Origin: Sphingomonas liriopis | GTDB taxonomy: Bacteria > Pseudomonadota > Alphaproteobacteria > Sphingomonadales > Sphingomonadaceae | Direction: 5' to 3' | Length of the DNA: 64,000 bases | Assembly (NCBI RefSeq): GCF_024211255.1 | Contig: NZ_JAMLDY010000004.1 | Coordinates: forward strand, 124,001 to 188,000 | Shown: piece by piece, positions 62,849-64,000 of the stretch | Numbering within the stretch: the first letter of the stretch is position 1 | Layout of the letters: each line of letters starts with the position of its first letter | Position numbers and translations under genes: made by a program | The notes under the pieces: generated by a model | Databases searched by the model: none | What the model was told of the DNA's origin: nothing | What the model saw: the letters and a program-made list of their open reading frames with translations, nothing else

Positions 62849-63574
62849 ATGCGCCAGGTTGCGATCATCATGCTCGGGGCGGCATCGCTCGCCGCCTGTT
62901 CGATCGGCCATGACGACGGCCCCGGGGTCGCGCCGACCGGCAGCGGGCCGACGCGCAGCTATGCCGTCGACGGCTTCAGCAAGATCGACCTCGGCGGTGG
63001 CGACGACGTCGACGTGCGCGCCGGCACCGCCTTTTCGGTGCGCGCGGAAGGGCCGGCGGAGGAGCTCGACCGGCTCCGCATCGCCAGGGACGGCGACACG
63101 CTGGAGATCGGCCGCAAACGCCAGGCGTTCGGCTGGGGCAGCCGCGGCAAGGTCAAGGTCTACGTCACGCTGCCCCGCCTGACCGAGGCGAACATCGCCG
63201 GCTCGGGCACGATGGCGGTCGACCGCATCGAGGGTGGCGCGTTCGAGGGCAATATCGCCGGGTCGGGCGACCTCAACATCGCCGCGCTCGGCGTCGACGA
63301 GGCGAAGGTGTCGATCGCCGGATCGGGCAACGTGCGCGCCGGCGGTGCGGTCAAGCGGCTCGAGGTCAACGTCGCCGGCTCGGGCAGCCTCGACGCCGCC
63401 GGCCTGCGCGCCGAACGCGCGGAGGTGTCGGTCGCCGGATCGGGCGACGTCCGCGCCGCCGTGACCGGCGAGGCGAAGGTCGAGCTGATGGGATCGGGCG
63501 ACGTCGACCTGGGCGCGGAGGCGCGCTGTTCGGTGTCGAAGATGGGATCGGGTTCGGTACGCTGCGGGCGGTGA
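62849..63574 (+). CDS. GIN-domain (DUF2807) lipoprotein, copy 2
   Basis: A 241-residue paralogue of the preceding gene, but a lipoprotein: the lipobox LAAC gives Cys17. It contains FSKIDLGGGDDVDVRAGTAFSVRAEGPAEE, very like copy 1 (AGPVFAVRAEGPAEA), six further G-S-G turns and the same cysteine cap (CSVSKMGSGSVRCGR). The start at 62849 follows GAGAGGG, which lies in a perfect hairpin. Probably anchored in the outer membrane or inner membrane outer leaflet. Function unknown. Confidence 0.85.
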   Translation: MRQVAIIMLGAASLAACSIGHDDGPGVAPTGSGPTRSYAVDGFSKIDLGGGDDVDVRAGTAFSVRAEGPAEELDRLRIARDGDTLEIGRKRQAFGWGSRGKVKVYVTLPRLTEANIAGSGTMAVDRIEGGAFEGNIAGSGDLNIAALGVDEAKVSIAGSGNVRAGGAVKRLEVNVAGSGSLDAAGLRAERAEVSVAGSGDVRAAVTGEAKVELMGSGDVDLGAEARCSVSKMGSGSVRCGR

Positions 63575-63610
63575 TGGGGGCGGGGCTTTGACCCCTTGCC
63601 TCCAGCCATT

Positions 63611-63718
63611 CGTCACCCCGGACTTGTTCCGGGGTCCACTCCGCGGCGAGGCAAACGGCTAGAGCCTCTTGCCCTGCGCCTGCGGCCCGGTGGACCCCGG
63701 AACGAGTCCGGGGTGACG
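63611..63718. repeat. Intergenic palindrome, family B copy 5
   Basis: CGTCACCCCGGACTTGTTCC and, at the right end, GGAACGAGTCCGGGGTGACG are inverse complements with one mismatch. The interior repeats CCACTCCGCGGCGAGGC and GGCCCGGTGGACCCC. It separates the second and third GIN-domain genes. Confidence 0.8.
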
Positions 63719-63819
63719 CGTGATGGGTGGAAGCGTTCCGGCACCATCGCCATCGTCGTCCGAGCGCTTGCCGTAACGGAACCCTTGCCCCGCCCCGCCA
63801 CCGGTGCGACGCTTGCCGC

Positions 63820-64000
63820 ATGATCCGCCTCCTCGTCCTCGCGCTGCTCCTCATCCCCACCGCCGCCACCGCGGACGAACGCCGCGTCGCGATCGGCAGC
63901 TTCGAACGGTTGCGCGTCAACGGCGCGTTCGAGGTGACGGTGGCCACCGGCACCTCGCCCGGCGCGACCGTGATCGCCGATCGCGGCGTGATCGGCGACA
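63820..64000 (+). CDS. GIN-domain (DUF2807)-like protein, copy 3, cut by window end
   Basis: The first 60 residues are visible. Signal peptide MIRLLVLALLLIPTAATA is followed by RVAIGSFERLRVNGAFEVTV and ATGTSPGATVIADRG, which aligns in pattern with the GIN-domain starts of the two upstream genes (F-x-x-[LIV]-x-[LV]-x-G-x-x-x-V-x-V). No lipobox. The remaining domain and any G-S-G repeats lie beyond the right edge, so the assignment is from the N-terminus alone. Confidence 0.65.
   Translation, partial: MIRLLVLALLLIPTAATADERRVAIGSFERLRVNGAFEVTVATGTSPGATVIADRGVIGD

Overview
The window is high-GC chromosomal DNA from an alphaproteobacterium, most likely a Sphingomonas-type member of the Sphingomonadales. 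The gene content supports this: class I lysyl-tRNA synthetase, a COQ9-family protein, an HWE histidine kinase, CarD, a SUV3-type helicase, a CrtZ carotenoid hydroxylase, the metX/metW pair, a TauE/SafE plus TIGR02186 pair, and many dispersed intergenic palindromes. I assign no species. No rRNA, tRNA, CRISPR array, prophage or intact insertion sequence was seen. The window cuts a gene at each end (hisC on the left, a GIN-domain gene on the right).

Layout. 1-2.6 kb: hisC (partial), divergent from a translationally coupled metX-GNAT-metW methionine operon. 2.7-7.5 kb: a single-domain response regulator facing a minus-strand run feoA-feoB-ssb-HWE kinase. 7.9-10.6 kb: EamA transporter-COQ9 pair and an Old Yellow Enzyme. 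10.8-14.9 kb: two small genes, recQ, then an SdpR-like/SdpI pair and a small acetyltransferase. 14.9-21.1 kb: Atm1-type ABC exporter, TonB, gltX, a YcxB-like protein, prs. 21.4-25.6 kb: PilZ protein, crtZ, sucC, etfBA. 25.7-32.6 kb: desaturase beside the broken tail of an ArsR gene, a small lipoprotein, a peptidase C26/serine acetyltransferase pair, and an overlapping MFS-nhaA-MFS operon. 32.9-40.5 kb: lysS, a glycine-zipper protein, a DinG/XPD helicase coupled to a SixA phosphatase, an AI-2E transporter, YceD and a cytochrome bc1 assembly chaperone. 40.7-49.6 kb: BamE, PBP1C and a giant alpha-2-macroglobulin. 49.8-55.7 kb: a processive glycosyltransferase coupled to a beta-barrel protein, TauE/SafE-TIGR02186, and a HerA-like ATPase. 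56.0-61.9 kb: M23 peptidase, SUV3 helicase, S4 protein, ferredoxin, CarD. 62.0-64.0 kb: three tandem GIN-domain (DUF2807) genes.

Most genes are housekeeping or envelope functions packed into short operons with ATGA, GTGA or TTGA overlaps. The points I consider most worth following are: the triple GIN-domain array with a perfect 16-bp hairpin over the second gene's ribosome-binding site; the NfrB-like synthase plus beta-barrel pair; the SdpR/SdpI pair with a possibly leaderless promoter crossed by an inverted repeat; a tonB promoter whose -10 lies in a palindrome; the ArsR gene remnant; and at least six families of intergenic palindromes, including one nested inside another.
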